A stretch of DNA of 64,000 nucleotides, taken from the NCBI RefSeq assembly GCF_048128805.1, contig NC_136020.1, forward strand, positions 14,412,739-14,476,738. The letters are read 5' to 3'. A program made the translations under genes and the position numbers. This document shows positions 33,300-46,108 of the stretch, piece after piece (position 1 is the first letter of the stretch; the number at the start of each line of letters is the position of its first letter). The notes beneath the pieces are model-generated. The model made no database searches, was not told the DNA's origin, and saw only the letters and a program-made list of their open reading frames with translations. Origin of the DNA: Centroberyx gerrardi (Eukaryota > Chordata > Actinopteri > Beryciformes > Berycidae).

Positions 33300-36043
33300 C
33301 TGCCCTTTCCAATTTCCTAATCTTTTTGCTCATCCTATCACTGCACCACTAGAGGGAACTATTACCACATCGACCAAACAGGCCAGGGTGTCTTCAAACC
33401 ACCCGGCTGAAGCACAAAAGTAAAATCCACATTTATTTTCATTCAAATAAATGTGTTCCTATATTTGCTAATCAGTGCAGGTAATTACAATGATTACCAT
33501 AATCATATCTAGTAATCAGTACTGTTCTGCTCACCAGATAATATTCTCAAATAACCCCATAATGTACATATCCAGTCTTGGATTTAACATTATCAATAGA
33601 TACTTTAATCTTATTGAAACAAGCCAATACTGTTTTCCCTGTCCTGCATAGCCTGTAATGGTATTAAATCAATTATAGGAGGTTATGTTGTCAAGAGAGC
33701 CAAATTTGTGTTGGAAAGGGCTGTGTTTAGTAAAAATCTGACGTCATCATAGCATTATGCTGGGTATATACTGTAAAGGTGATATATTTTCATTATGATG
33801 AGCACCAGTTTGAATGTGCACACACAGACCAGCCTATTCAGAAATGGCAAACCCCAAGAGACAGCCGGAAGAGGGAAAAAACAAGGTGTCTTTTGTCAAA
33901 ATCAGATAAAACCTCACAGACCTTTAACTGAGCCATTCAACATTCTGAGCGAAAGATAAGAGAGGGAAAAAAAGAGCGATATAAAAAACACACAAAGGGA
34001 AAAGTTATGGGAGCCAGCCGCCACTGTGTACCTCACAATGGCTCTCGCGAAAGTTTGTGTCTCTTCTGATCTTCTCCCAGCTGGACGTCTGCTTTTCAGG
34101 CCCCGTCTCCTCTGATCTAACTTCAGACATCGGAGGGCCTTTTGCCAGCCTGCCAACTGTCAAAGTACCCCAGGAATCAAACACCATCGCATGCTCTGTC
34201 ATGATCAAAGGCCCACAGGTAAACCAGACGAGGAGACGGCCACATACAATTGCCATCTAAAAGAGGGGGGAACGTTTTCATTTCCTACGCTGTTATTTTG
34301 CGACTGCGGGCTGACACCGTTCCACCGAACCGAGTGCATCGATTAGAATAAAGGGAAAGAGAGACGACCAGGTATTTGAAGGTACAACAGAGGCCCCGAG
34401 TAAAACCAAGCGCCTCTCAAGGAAACTTTTGGACAAAGAGTGTACAGTTAAGCCATGGATGAGCTTCCAGAGTGTGTTGCTCAAAGAATTTGAAGAGAGG
34501 GAGATAAGGTTCATAAATGTATACATAGGCTATGTTCACACTACAGGTGGAAGTGGTCCAAATCAGATTTTTTTTGCCCACATGTGACACAGTTCAGATT
34601 GTTTCAGAGCTGTGTGAACACCATTAAACACATGGAATCTGATCTTTTTAATTCTGATTTGGATTTTGGGCAATGCGACCTGAGTCTGACCGGTCAGAAC
34701 AGAATTCATGTGGTTTTTACATCACACTCCACACACTTCAGAAAAAGACGGAGGACAGCAGCTACAATGGAAGTCAATGGAGAGACTGCGAGGTGTCATT
34801 TTAAAATCAATGCTTTGACCGCAATTTCACGAGCTTCCATGATGTAGGCTACTGTCTCGCAAATATGACGTCATTTGTTGTTGTTCATTTGCACATGCGG
34901 GTCGTTTCAAGGTAGAAGTGTATTCATACTGATGTTGGACATGGGCCATATTTTTCAAACATGAATGAGAACAGTTAAGACCCAAAAAAATCAGACAGAC
35001 AGAATGGCAGCAGGACAAATAAATAGATAGATCACAATGACATCCACACAGACAGATGGACTAATGGGCCGAGCCTTTCATGGCATGCATGCATAACCTC
35101 ACACACTCTTGTGCACATGTACACACACACACACACACACACACCCCCCCTTTTCCTCTCCTTGATGTGTGGCCATAATGAATGCTCAGTGCGGCTGGTG
35201 GTGTCCATGCGTTCGTAGGCCCGGCATCAGATCAGACACTCCGCCAGGGAGACCTGACCTGTCCCGGGGAGATCAAACACCATTCTTCACCATGGCCTTT
35301 GCTCCTTTTTCTCTCTGTCTTTCTCTCCACCTCTTGTCTGTCCATTGGCCTTGGCTCTGCTCCCTTTTTCTCTGTTTCTGCCAGAGTGCCCAGGGTCATA
35401 ATCTCCATCCATAAAAGTAATGTTGAGTGTCAGCTCCTGCTGAGTTCACTCACACACTCGCATTCCGCACATTCTGTCTATAGAACAATAACAAGATCAG
35501 TGAGAGAAGTCCCTACGTCATGAGTGGACTTCTCACAATCATCTTCATTTGGCAAGTACATTACATGGATTGTATACATGGGAATTTATTTAGGTGGATT
35601 TTACTCTTGCATAAATCATGGTAAAGAATACCATAAGGCTTCCAGTAAAAGCTGGGTCTCAAAAAGGGCTGGTCCCCAGTTAAAGCCGGGTAAATAAATA
35701 TGGCATAATTACCAGAAAATACTTTAAATTCACATAAAGTACATACAGGTGCTGGTGCATGTGTTCAAAAAATACAAAACAATATCAAACAATATCTGAC
35801 ATTAGCTACAGCAGCATCAGTATCATTGTGAGAAAACCCACAGTAGTATAGCATGGCACTTGAGAGAAATGTTAACTTGAAATTCAAGTTTCATCTTCTA
35901 CAATATGCAGAACAAAAGAGAGGCAGCTTTAAGACATTTCACTATAAGTGCTAGAAGAGTAAAGTATTATTATCATCTGACATCAGCTGCCTATACCAGT
36001 AGTATTTTAGGCTATTAATAGGCGATTGTATAAATTTGAACTT
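33300..36043. other. Gene-poor stretch
   Basis: No supported gene. At about 34525-34760 there is hAT-like MITE material: 'ATGTTCACACTACAGGTGG', 'CAAATCAGATTTTTTTTGCC' and 'CTGATTTGGATTTTGGGC' are phrases of a common fish element also echoed near 49060-49160. A CA run lies at about 35129-35144 after ordinary mixed sequence. Confidence 0.45.
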
Positions 36044-36294
36044 ACACTGAATGTAAAAAATATTAGGGACACTTACTCTTTTCATGAGGTAGATTAATCC
36101 AGGTAAAAGCCATTATCCCTTATTGATTTCCCTTATTAAATCTATACCAATCACTAAGGAGGAGATGTAGATAAAGAGAAGCAGACGAGTTAGAGAAGGA
36201 TTTTAAGCTCTGAGGCAACTGAGATGTGGATTGTGCAAATGGGGCTGCAACTCAATATCAGGAAGATGTGACTAACATTTTATACATTCAGTGT
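36044..36294. mobile_element. Internally deleted DNA-transposon MITE with TIRs
   Basis: The left end ACACTGAATGTAAAAAATAT is mirrored by the right end ATTTTATACATTCAGTGT, giving terminal inverted repeats of about 20 bp with mismatches. Internal phrases ('AAAGCCATTATCCCTTATTG', 'AGAGAAGGATTTTAAGC', 'CAACTCAATATCAGGAAGATG') match a repeat family I recall as abundant in salmonids and other teleosts, but the middle is missing. 251 bp, non-autonomous. Confidence 0.75.
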
Positions 36295-39200
36295 CATTCT
36301 TTACAAAATACCGGTAAATTCATTCACTTTTAGCCATACTGGGTACTGTGGACCACCCCAAAAAAATAATTGCCTTTCTCTAATAAAGGCCTGGCACTCT
36401 CAAAATAACTCCAAAACACTCAGAAACAAAAAAACTCATCTAAAAGTCTTCCATCCAGAGTTGTATGAGAGCTGTGAAAGAGAGAGAGAGAGGCAGACAG
36501 ACAGATAAACACTCACACACAAGTGATTTTTCTTCTTCACTAGAGGTGTCTGACGTCAAGGCTGGTCCACCTTTCACCTGTAACAAAGCCATGAGCCTTT
36601 TTGTCTGGAGCTTCCGGACTTGGTTTGGGTCTAGAACACACACACATGCATGCATATGGACATGCACTCACATATACACAATGGACACACACACACACAC
36701 AGCCTTGGCCTTGTCCACAAGCAGAGGTCTCTCCTCTCTGGCCCCTCAGACAGGGTTTGGTTTTGGGCTTGATTAACCACTTAGTTCAGTCTCTCAGACA
36801 CAAGATTGCAGGGAGAAAGCAAGTAATGAAGTGCTTTTGAATTTGCATTCCTGAGAGCTTTTGCAGACGCCTTGATTTCGGTCTGGCTTTGCTGTTTGTT
36901 CTTTGTGGAGAGATGTCTGCTATTTTAGCTGTAACACGTAACAAGTGTCCATCCAACCTCCTCCATATTGCTCCCTCATCAACCTAACTGCCATGAATAA
37001 ACACAATCAACATGCATCTGAAGGGGAATTGGAGGCTTTTTCTCTCAAATCATCCCTGATGGGTTGTTCATCATTGTCATTATGCAGATTACAGTGTGAC
37101 CGTGAATGCAATATCGGAGCCCTTTCCTTTCAAATGGAATGTCACAGTTCCATAAAGGTGACCAAAAACACTTGTGTGTTTTGTTCTCACAAGTCGAGCA
37201 GCACTCATCAGTTATGGACAAACTGTCTCAAGAATATGAAATTAACAGAATTCAGTCTAGACTTGAAAGTCAAGCCTCTGTTGTTAGTATTGACCTTGAC
37301 AACAATATCAAAGTGTGCATGCTTTTGGGAATGAATGCATATATGCATTAAGCAGCCTGTCAAAGCATGACAAATGTCCATCATGTGTCATTTAGCAGGT
37401 AAGTACCAATATAACTGTGGTTTTGTTGAAAATTCCCACAAAAGCTTGACTGGGAAGTAACATCGACCCCACAGCATTTCAAAAGTAGAATTTGGATCAC
37501 CCACTGATTTTAGCGCTATTTAATCCATTTACAGAAATTGGTGATTATGCAACAGGATGACTTGTCAGAATCTGTGATTATTTTGGTCTGAGATGTAGAA
37601 GCAGTTGACGTAAAAGCTTCCCTTTGCACCCTGCTCCAGGGTGCCAGAAAAGAGGAAACAGACTTTGGTTTAAATCTAGGGCCCTTTCACTGGCCCATGC
37701 TTCTATCCAGGACTGATTGACAACAATAGGAGGTAGCTCAATGAGTAAATTAGTGTGAATAATTTGGAGTTTAGGTTGGACGTCAAAGTAGTCAAGCAGA
37801 CATAAACCAAGAGGACCTGTCCTCCGTAGCCTCCAAACTACAGGTAAATGAAAATCTGAGTTGCCTTTCTTTGTCAAATATGCAGAAATGCTCCAGAAAA
37901 TGTATCCTGGAAAATGAAGTGTACTGTAATGTGACTTAATGTGTACTGTAATGTTTTGACACATGAAGAAGAAAGTACAGTCTATTGCAGGCCCAGTCAA
38001 AACTATCTTAGCCTCATAGTATGATAATTATTTAAGACTATGTCATGCAAATGGTTTGGCTGTTTTTATTAATTTGGCCTATGTCAATTGGAAAGGATAT
38101 TTAGGATTCTTAAACACCACTATGCTTGACAAAGTCTATCTTTGAAAAATGTTCTGGCCCTGACTATGGTCTTCTGCAAGATGATTGTAAATCTTGCCCC
38201 TGCTTTATTACTGGTAAGGGGGAAAGCAGCCTGTCCACTCTAGTCTGATACCTCACTTCTCTACAAGTCACATCCTGTCTAACAGGATGTGACTTTCAGG
38301 CTGGAATGTTATTGAATATAGAACTACGGTTTTGTTCTGAAATAGATATACCACTTGTTCTTAGACATACCACTCAATTTAAGAATTTACTTTTTATTCC
38401 CGTAGCTAAGGACCGGAAAACATTAATCCTCTTCTAGAGGTAGAAACCAGAGAATCAAGACTCTAATCAGTGACAATACTAGAGTCCCTTCATTGACAGT
38501 AATGGTAGACTGAGATAAGCGGTTCATAGAATGTTTATTTGAGCAATGATACCCATTCAGAGTAATGTTGTGCTCTTCTTTTCAACTTTGCAAATTGAAT
38601 TTCTATGGAGCAGTACATTGGTCAATGTCAGATATTAGAAAGAAACATTTTAAGACAAACTCTTCTATCTAATTTCTGGCTATAGGAGATGACAGTGAAT
38701 GTTTGTTATCATAAACTGTCCTTGGGTATAGGCATGAAATGAAATAATACTTCTATGATAAGAGGTGGATATTTTAATACCAGTTAGCTGATCCATAGTA
38801 ACTGAGGCATTTGCATAACTCTGTCATTGATCTGTCAATAAGGCAGAGATAGCAGAGTGTGTGTGGTTCATTTTGAAATCTTCCTAACAGACTACAGACT
38901 TTGTGTTAGGACCTTAATTTTCTTCACCATCAATATGAGCTCCTGCTGTGTTGTGAATCAATGTTTTCCTGTCTTTGTTGCTGTAACTGTGATTCTAATC
39001 TTTTCCAACATTACTTTTCTTTGAACTAGTAACTTCACTGAATTAGTGGAGGTCAATAGGTTCTTGTTGCTTTCTATACCCATATTATTTGTTTCACAAA
39101 ATTGCAATTGTAATGCATTATCATGCAGCATTAAATCTTGTAGCGTCCTTCAATTCTTGGAATCATGTTTACAACATCAGGATTTATCTTGGTGTGTGGA

Positions 39201-42200
39201 CGTGTTTTTGTTTCTGTCCGAGTTAAATTGACCAGAATGACACAGCAGGAAAATCTTTAAAGCTCCTCTCATGGGCTACTTCCTCATTTTTAGTCACCTG
39301 ATATTATTTACAATATATTAAGAAAAACCCAGTGAACTTCTCTAATCTTGCACGCCCGTCACGGGAGTGTTGATTGCGTGTGTGTGCATATAGGAAGAGA
39401 GGAATCTGTGTGGGCAGAGTGTGGTATTTGCACCCAGCTCTTGCCATGGGTGGGTGGCAGAAAGAAGGGGTGGGGGTGTGTAAAGGCCTCATGGGACGAT
39501 GTGTCACACTCATGATGACTAAGTATTTTTGCTCACAACGTTTTGAACAAAATGTCTGTCAAAATAATCCTAGAAAGCAAAAATGTTGGATCAAACATTA
39601 CATCTGATTCATTTTGGGATAAAGGACTTCAAGGGATTATTAAGCCTTCAAGTGCAGAAATCAATGCTTTGTATATCTTTTCATCAAAGACAGTTGTAGG
39701 TTTCAAGGTTTGTGTGCATGCAGTCACACAGGCAGGCAAAAAGAAAGGGGTGCAAACTTGGAGTAGTGTGCAGCGTGGTGGAAGTGTGTAGTGTGAATTT
39801 GGCGTGATGTATTGTGAACAGGGAACTGCAGGAGTGTTGCAATTTGAGAGAGCATTCTTGTGTGAGTCATGGCTCATTCATGACTCATATTCAGGCTTAT
39901 CCTTCATATCATTTGGGAACAGAAAAGCTGTTTATGACACACACACACACCCCATCTCAAATATTTGAAGCCGTGTTGTATCAGAGTTTGCGGGGGCATA
40001 TGCTGCAGTTTTAACAAAGACATGCAAGTATTAACAATGGAAAAAGGGGGACAGCGTCTGTGTCTTTGTAAAATGTTGAATGGCTGCATATATTGCCATC
40101 TTGTGGCTAATATGGAAATTACAACTTGAATATAAACATTACATGCCTCCACTAAGACACACCAAGAGGTGTTCAGATCCATTAAAATCAATGTTTATCT
40201 TCTCTAAAAAAAAAAAAAAGCCTGGTGCATCGCTTGATGATAGGGGTCTATTTAAGATGGGCTCATCAACAAATATGCAGTGCATAATTGTAGTATCCCC
40301 CCCCTCAATTTATTGTCTGAGCTTTTGATATAATAACTGCCATTATGTGACAGCTATGTTTAAGTTTTACATATATTTTGAGGCTACAAAATGTTTGTTT
40401 ACATTTGAAATATTTGAAAACGCTGGACTTGCATTTTGAGATATGATTGGTAAGGAAAGTTTCGAAATTATTATTATCCTATGTGAATATACCCCAAATT
40501 TACATGGTCAAATAAATTCTGGATTGTATCATTAAGAAACAAATGACTCTAGTGTGACTCTAGAAACTTGGGGTGCTCCAACAAACTAAAGACATTAGTG
40601 AGAGTGAGTGAGAGAGAGAGAGAGTCCGTCAGAAAGACAGACAGATGAGACTGGATATGTGAGTGTGTGTTGGAGAGGGGTGGGCCGGCTGGGAGGGAGT
40701 GATGCCCTGGAAGAATGTAAACATTGTCTGCTCGGACTCGGAGGGCCGACTTCAAAGTGAGACTCTGGTAACCTCCTCTCAGCGGGAGGCCTTGTTCACT
40801 TCACTGAGAGACAGGCAATGCATGGCGCACAGCCTTGACCGATGAAAAGTGAAAGTGAGTGTTCATCCACGGTCTGCGGCCTCTTCCTGAAACCACTCTG
40901 CTGCCCCCGATGCTGAGAGTCTGTTTGTCTTTGAAGTCATAAAATGGATCTGATTGGCTTGTGAAGCAGACATATAAGAAATGCAGGATTGTGATGTTTT
41001 TTTTTGTCTTGAGAAAAGTTATAATAGGCCATATAGAAGCACACTCTGCATGAGCTTCTTCCACATTATGGAAGACATGGTTATAAGCATAAAGACATCG
41101 GATGTAACCCTATTTGACTGCAGCGCCTCAAAGCTCTTCTGTGCTCTGCCTTCTTATCTCTATAGACAGGTTTCCCAATGATGTCCAAAACTGTCTGACC
41201 TCATTCTAGCAATTTAAGCAGTCAACACCTTCATATGACAGGTGAGAGTTACCATTATACGACATTGCGATTGGACCAGAGGCTTTCCAAGAGTACTTAT
41301 AACCTCAATATATAAACTTGTACTATAACTCAAATGGTATCACTCCACCTTGAGCTTTGAAAGGAACAAAGCAAGCAAGGATGTTTATTTCTTAACAATG
41401 GGAACTCATTTTTTTGTTGGTGGAAGGTCACAGTAAAATGATTATATTAAAACCCAAACTTGTATCTTTAATGTCTGATACTATTGTGAAAATGTTGTAA
41501 ATGTTGCAGAAAAGCAACAACATACACAATGTCGTGATGCATCATGGTCAGACAGTGTGCTGCAGTCGTATAGGACTCCCTGTCATGTGTTATTGCTTAA
41601 TTATACTAGTCAAGCATGGATATTCAGCCATTTTTACAAGAGACAACACTGTCAGAGGGGTGCCATCATTTCTTAGTGGTTTCATTAGCCTGTCGATCCA
41701 CATGGACAGGCAGGGCTAAGTGGTAAAAACATGCTAGCAAGAAACATACTCATTACCAAGCTTGTAGATTCCCATCTAAACCACATATTTTAGGTAATTT
41801 GTGAATCAAATCTAACCATTTGTTTTGTTTTTGTTAGACTGCCATAATGGTAGATGACAGCTTCTACATATTTGGCTGTCTCTGCTGTCAACAGAGTGTA
41901 AAATGCTAAGAAATAACAAAGTCGTAATGCTATTAGGCATAAAGAGAAACTGGAAGCTATACCAGCTGAACCCTGCAACTATCTGGATGGCCTGTGTGTA
42001 CCTACTATATACTTACTATATACTATCAGCAGCATGAGGAGTGACACCGTTTGGGGACAGCTGATTTGTCTTGCATGGTAAATGAGAAACCCTTACAGGA
42101 AACAGATTTATTACACATTCATAACACCTGAACAAGAGCTTCACTTGAACGGCAGGAATAGAAGGAACATTCATAACTGCTGTGTGACATCGCAGGGCCG

Positions 42201-42322
42201 TCATGGTCTCAAATCCACATTTCTATGGTTCAGACTTGTTTCAAATGTACGCTTATTCTGACTCGGTCTGCTCTCTCTCTTTCAGCCACTGCTGGGCTTC
42301 GATTTGTTTCATTTGATTTATT
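36295..42322. other. Gene-poor stretch
   Basis: About 6 kb with no exon I can support. A perfect 14-bp hairpin AAGTCACATCCTGT/cta/ACAGGATGTGACTT lies at 38265-38295. CA- and GA-rich patches occur near 36640-36710 and 40600-40625. The many short ORFs show no domain and no consistent splice sites. Confidence 0.5.
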
Positions 42323-42339
42323 AAAATGTCCATAATTTT

Positions 42340-42958
42340 ACACAGCAGACTGCTGGAAATGTCAGAATTCAGAGGGTACATTACTCCATGCTCTCTGGCA
42401 ATGCTCTAAGATTCAGGACTTTTGGGAACAAGTCCACAATTGTATAAAGGAGATCACTAGCAATGACTTTGAATTCTCTCCCAGGTTATATGTGCTGGGT
42501 GACCCATTAGCTGTGAAAGACTGTGGAAATGCAGAACTGATCCAAACTGCCATAATGGTGGGTAGACAGACTTTATTGAGGGGTTGGAAAAAGACAGAAG
42601 CTCCCTCTTGGCGGGAGTGGTTCATAGAACTGGGAAAGGTGGCCTCATATGAACAACTTTTCTATAGAAAGACTGACAGATGGGAAGAGTATATTTTAAA
42701 ATGAGGAAAATACCAGATCTATATCTCTAAGGATAAATAATAAATAATGTTGTATTCAATATCTGTATGTTTACCTTCAATATGCTATCCTAAGTGCCCT
42801 TGATGTGTATTTTAATATATAATGTTTGTTTCATTATTTATTTGTCTAATTCTTTTTCTTATCATATCTATTATTATTATTATCATTATTTATTTCTATT
42901 ATATTAGTTATTGTTCTTCAGAACTGTTCAGTGCAGTGTTTTGTATGTTAAAAACTGA
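42340..42958 (+). mobile_element. 5'-truncated L1/Tx1-type LINE with TSD
   Basis: A 17-bp direct repeat AAAATGTCCATAATTTT brackets the insert (42323-42339 and 42959-42975), a classic LINE target-site duplication. From 42351 an uninterrupted frame of 118 codons ends at TGA 42702-42704. It starts CWKCQNSEGTLLHALWQC, the Cys-His zinc-knuckle found near the C-terminus of L1-clade ORF2. It continues with LYVLGDP, VGRQTLLRGWK and a WREW/KTDRWEEY region typical of that tail. An AT-rich 3' UTR follows. The reverse transcriptase and endonuclease are absent through 5' truncation. The clean TSD and intact frame point to a fairly recent insertion. Confidence 0.88.
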
Positions 42959-43857
42959 AAAATGTCCATAATTTTCATATTTACTTAGAAAAGTTAAATT
43001 GATTAGACACATTTTCTCCATAGACTGTCATTGGAAATAGTATAATTGCAATGCATTCACATAGAGGCCTTGACTTAGTATTGACCCCTTTGGTTTTGGC
43101 CTTGACTCAGACTTGACCAGACTTGAACTGAACACAACTAAGGTGGTCTTGGCTACAGACCTAATATCTTAACTTGTCTATCATGTATGTTTACCAATTT
43201 GTCTATCTGCCAGTTTGTTAGTATACAGCTGCCTTAAATCGCATTGCCTCAGTTTAAGCTTGACATGTCTGCATGTCTGCTGAGCTACAAATGCTCCTGT
43301 CTGTCTGATTCACATCAACTCAGTACTGATTTCTGTCCAGATGGAAATTCTGTTTATACCCAAAAGATCATCTTATATGAGATTAGCCACTGTAATATAA
43401 TTATATCCAGAGAGACACAATGGGATGGAAGGAGTTGTGAATTTTATCTGACCTCACAGATATGTAGAGACAGGGAGAGCCAGAGTTTTAGTTCTATCAT
43501 CTGCGCTTAGTTGTATTATCTGAAAATAGCAAGTCTAATGCAATTATAGTTATAGTAAAAAATGCAACGGCAAGGGGTGAGAGGTAGGCCAGAGTTTAGC
43601 GTGTCTGAAAATGTAGTGGTTATGTGCTGCAGCAGTCTAACTTATGATTTAATAATGTAAACATACAGTGGGGATGATTGTAGCAGCTCCCTGTCCATGC
43701 ATCTGCCCGGCATTAGGACTTCAACAGCCAGCTTATTCTATTTTTATGACTTTAGAGAACTGGGTAGAACTAAATAGGCATATTGAAATAAAAAACATGT
43801 CTTATGATCTCTTGAAGGCCTGATTGCCAGACCAATCTTCACCTTTTAGCAGGGGAA

Positions 43858-43873
43858 GTGTGTGTGTGCGTGT

Positions 43874-43913
<40 letters not shown>

Positions 43914-43941
43914 ATGTGCGTGTGTGTGTGTGTGTGTGTGT
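43858..43941. repeat. (GT)n microsatellite
   Basis: About 84 bp of GT with a few GC and AT interruptions. Confidence 0.95.
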
Positions 43942-44394
43942 CAATTTACCAACTGAGGTAATTTCAGAATCCTCTTGTAGGAATCCGTTGAAGAAAAGCT
44001 TGGACAAAACAGGCCTAACGTCACCACAAAATTTTGTAACGGTGACCTCAAATGAGTTCAGCTGCTCACACACATGCACGCACACTAGCACACACACACA
44101 CACACACACACTGCGATAATCACGTCGTTGTGTGAGGGGTGAATGTTAAGAGGCGGGTGAGTTAAGACCTCGCTGGTGTGATCAGCGATAGAGGCTGGAT
44201 CTCCTCTGAGCTCTTCATCATTATCTTGGCTCACTGATTCACGTCTTGAGCACAGGGAACAAAACTCTCGCGGCCGCCTTGTTCCTGCCGCAATGGGACG
44301 CCGGGAGGGACAATAAGAGAGAATTAGTGGTGAAAAGAGCAAATAAATAGGTGCTTCAATACATGAAAGCCCAGCAACAAAGCCCACTGTGGAT

Positions 44395-44406
44395 GTGTGT
44401 GTGTGT

Positions 44407-44439
<33 letters not shown>
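44395..44439. repeat. (GT)n(GA)n compound microsatellite
   Basis: A short GT run passes into about 30 bp of GA. Confidence 0.9.
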
Positions 44440-44562
44440 GCCTTGATGAAAATAAAGAGGGGAGCTCAAAGGCAGGCAGGGGTTGAGGGGATTGGAGGTG
44501 ATGATGAGTGGAGAGCTGTACCGAGTAGTGCATCTATGGGAAAGGTTTTAATGAGGCGGACA

Positions 44563-44564
44563 GT

Positions 44565-44604
<40 letters not shown>

Positions 44605-44736
44605 TTTCCTCATCTGTGACACTCAGAACATCCTCAGGAATGATACTCCAAACTTCCTGTCTCCACATGGGTGAGTGGGTGAGGATTTGTGGATGTGTGC
44701 ACATGCACCTGCACTGCACATATATATAGTATATAC

Positions 44737-44769
<33 letters not shown>
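44563..44769. repeat. Two (GT)n runs
   Basis: GT runs at about 44563-44606 and 44741-44769, the second preceded by a TATATATAGTATATACATAT patch. Confidence 0.9.
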
Positions 44770-44770
<1 letters not shown>

Positions 44771-45573
44771 CAGGGGCTTAGCAGGGGGTCAATGATGTCA
44801 ATGATGACAAATAAACAAGGCTGACCACAGAGGCAGAAAACCAGGCCTGCAGCCTGATGTAAAGGAGCGTGAGCAGCGCAGCACTGTCTGTTGTCTTCCA
44901 GTGGCCCCGAGGCTTTGTCTATCAGCAGAGCCAATCTGCAGAGCAGCAGGAGGCCATTTTAGTGCCATTGTCAACTCTCGGTTGGAAAGCCAAGCACTTC
45001 AAACGGGCTCAAACAGGGGTAACGCTTGTACAACGACCAGGGAATCATACAGTGGTGATGATCCGCTGCTGGTATCATGAGTTCAGGACATCGCGGTCAC
45101 ATTGTCTACAGCGTTACACGGTCAATCAACAGACAATCAATTATGAGCCACATTAACTGAGGTGAGCTAACTAAGGTGGAAAGGAGAACGTTTGAGACTC
45201 ATGACGCATCATGCTTTTACATCATGTGAGCGCTCCAAAACTTTATTTTTGTCAAGAATGCCCTTTTGGCATCTTCTGTTTCCATGGCATGGCAGTATAA
45301 ATAAAGGCCACATACAGGTTAACAGGTTATACAGGTTACATAATGGTTAACTAGCGCCCTAACTTGCACCATTACATTCATAACCACTGTGCTTTCGTTT
45401 TCCATTACCTTTTTAAAGAACATATTTCCAGGAATGGATGATACAGAATGTCCATGGCTAAGAGAGCATCCCTCTCTCTAATGGATTAATTTTCATACTG
45501 GTGTTTGGTTTGGTGAGATCATGGACAAGGAAGAGTATTATGGCGAGAGATTGGCGCCAGCAGAGACTCTATT

Positions 45574-46108
45574 TGAGTTGCATAAATTTGAATTTGTCAT
45601 GCTCATATTGAACCTTTGAATTGAAAAAATTGATTTGTTCAAAAAATGAATTTGTAAGGCACAATTTCAAATTCCATTTCCCAGTTTAGATTCAGTTTCC
45701 TGAGACACACATCTGGGCACAAGGAACTTTTATTCCCTGAGTGACGACTGTAAGGCAGCTGCCTCCTCCGAGGCTGCAGTGGGCTAACACAGTGGGCTAA
45801 CACTCTTCATCCACAAGCCCTGTGGCACTGTGCTGTGTTCATCTCCTCAGCCAATGATCAAGTCTTATTCTCCCTAACAAAGTAAATCCCTTGTGCCTGG
45901 ATGTATGTCTAAGGAAACTGAATCTGGTAAATCTGAATTGGGAAAACCAAATTTGAGTTTATAGGTAAAAGTTAAATAATACATTCAATTTAAAATTGTG
46001 CCTTACAAATAACATTTTTGAATTCATTTATTCAAGAAATCTATTGTTTTCTATTCATTGAATATGGGTGTGACAAATTCAAATTTATCCAATTCAAATG
46101 CAATCTCT
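45574..46108. mobile_element. Fold-back element, about 535 bp
   Basis: The left arm starts near 45577 with GCATAAATTTGAATTTGTCA and continues through GTAAGGCACAATTTCAAATT to CAGTTTCCTGAGACACACAT (about 45720). The right arm is its inverted counterpart, from about 45895 (GATGTATGTCTAAGGAAACTG) to about 46100 (TGACAAATTCAAATTTATCC). Arms are roughly 150-200 bp and imperfect, with a centre of about 180 bp that is less AT-rich. This is the structure of a MITE/fold-back transposon. No clear target duplication was seen and no ORF is present. Confidence 0.7.

Larger units (their letters stand above)
42976..45573. other. Gene-poor, microsatellite-rich stretch
   Basis: No supported gene. GT/CA runs at about 43858-43941, 44088-44111, 44563-44606 and 44741-44769, and a GT/GA compound run at 44395-44439. 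Around 43070-43150 'CTTGACTCAGACTTGACCAG' resembles the CAAGTC-rich hAT MITE at 52.1 kb and may be a decayed relative. Confidence 0.5.

Noticed and set aside
35169-35523. Overlapping ORFs of 81 and 113 residues
   Set aside because: No domain, no splice signals, and neither reads like a protein segment I know.
43846-44119. CA/GT-encoded ORFs (Cys-Val and Thr-His runs)
   Set aside because: Microsatellites have no stop codons in most frames, so these ORFs are artefacts; the same applies at 249, 8984, 32779, 47924 and 62075.
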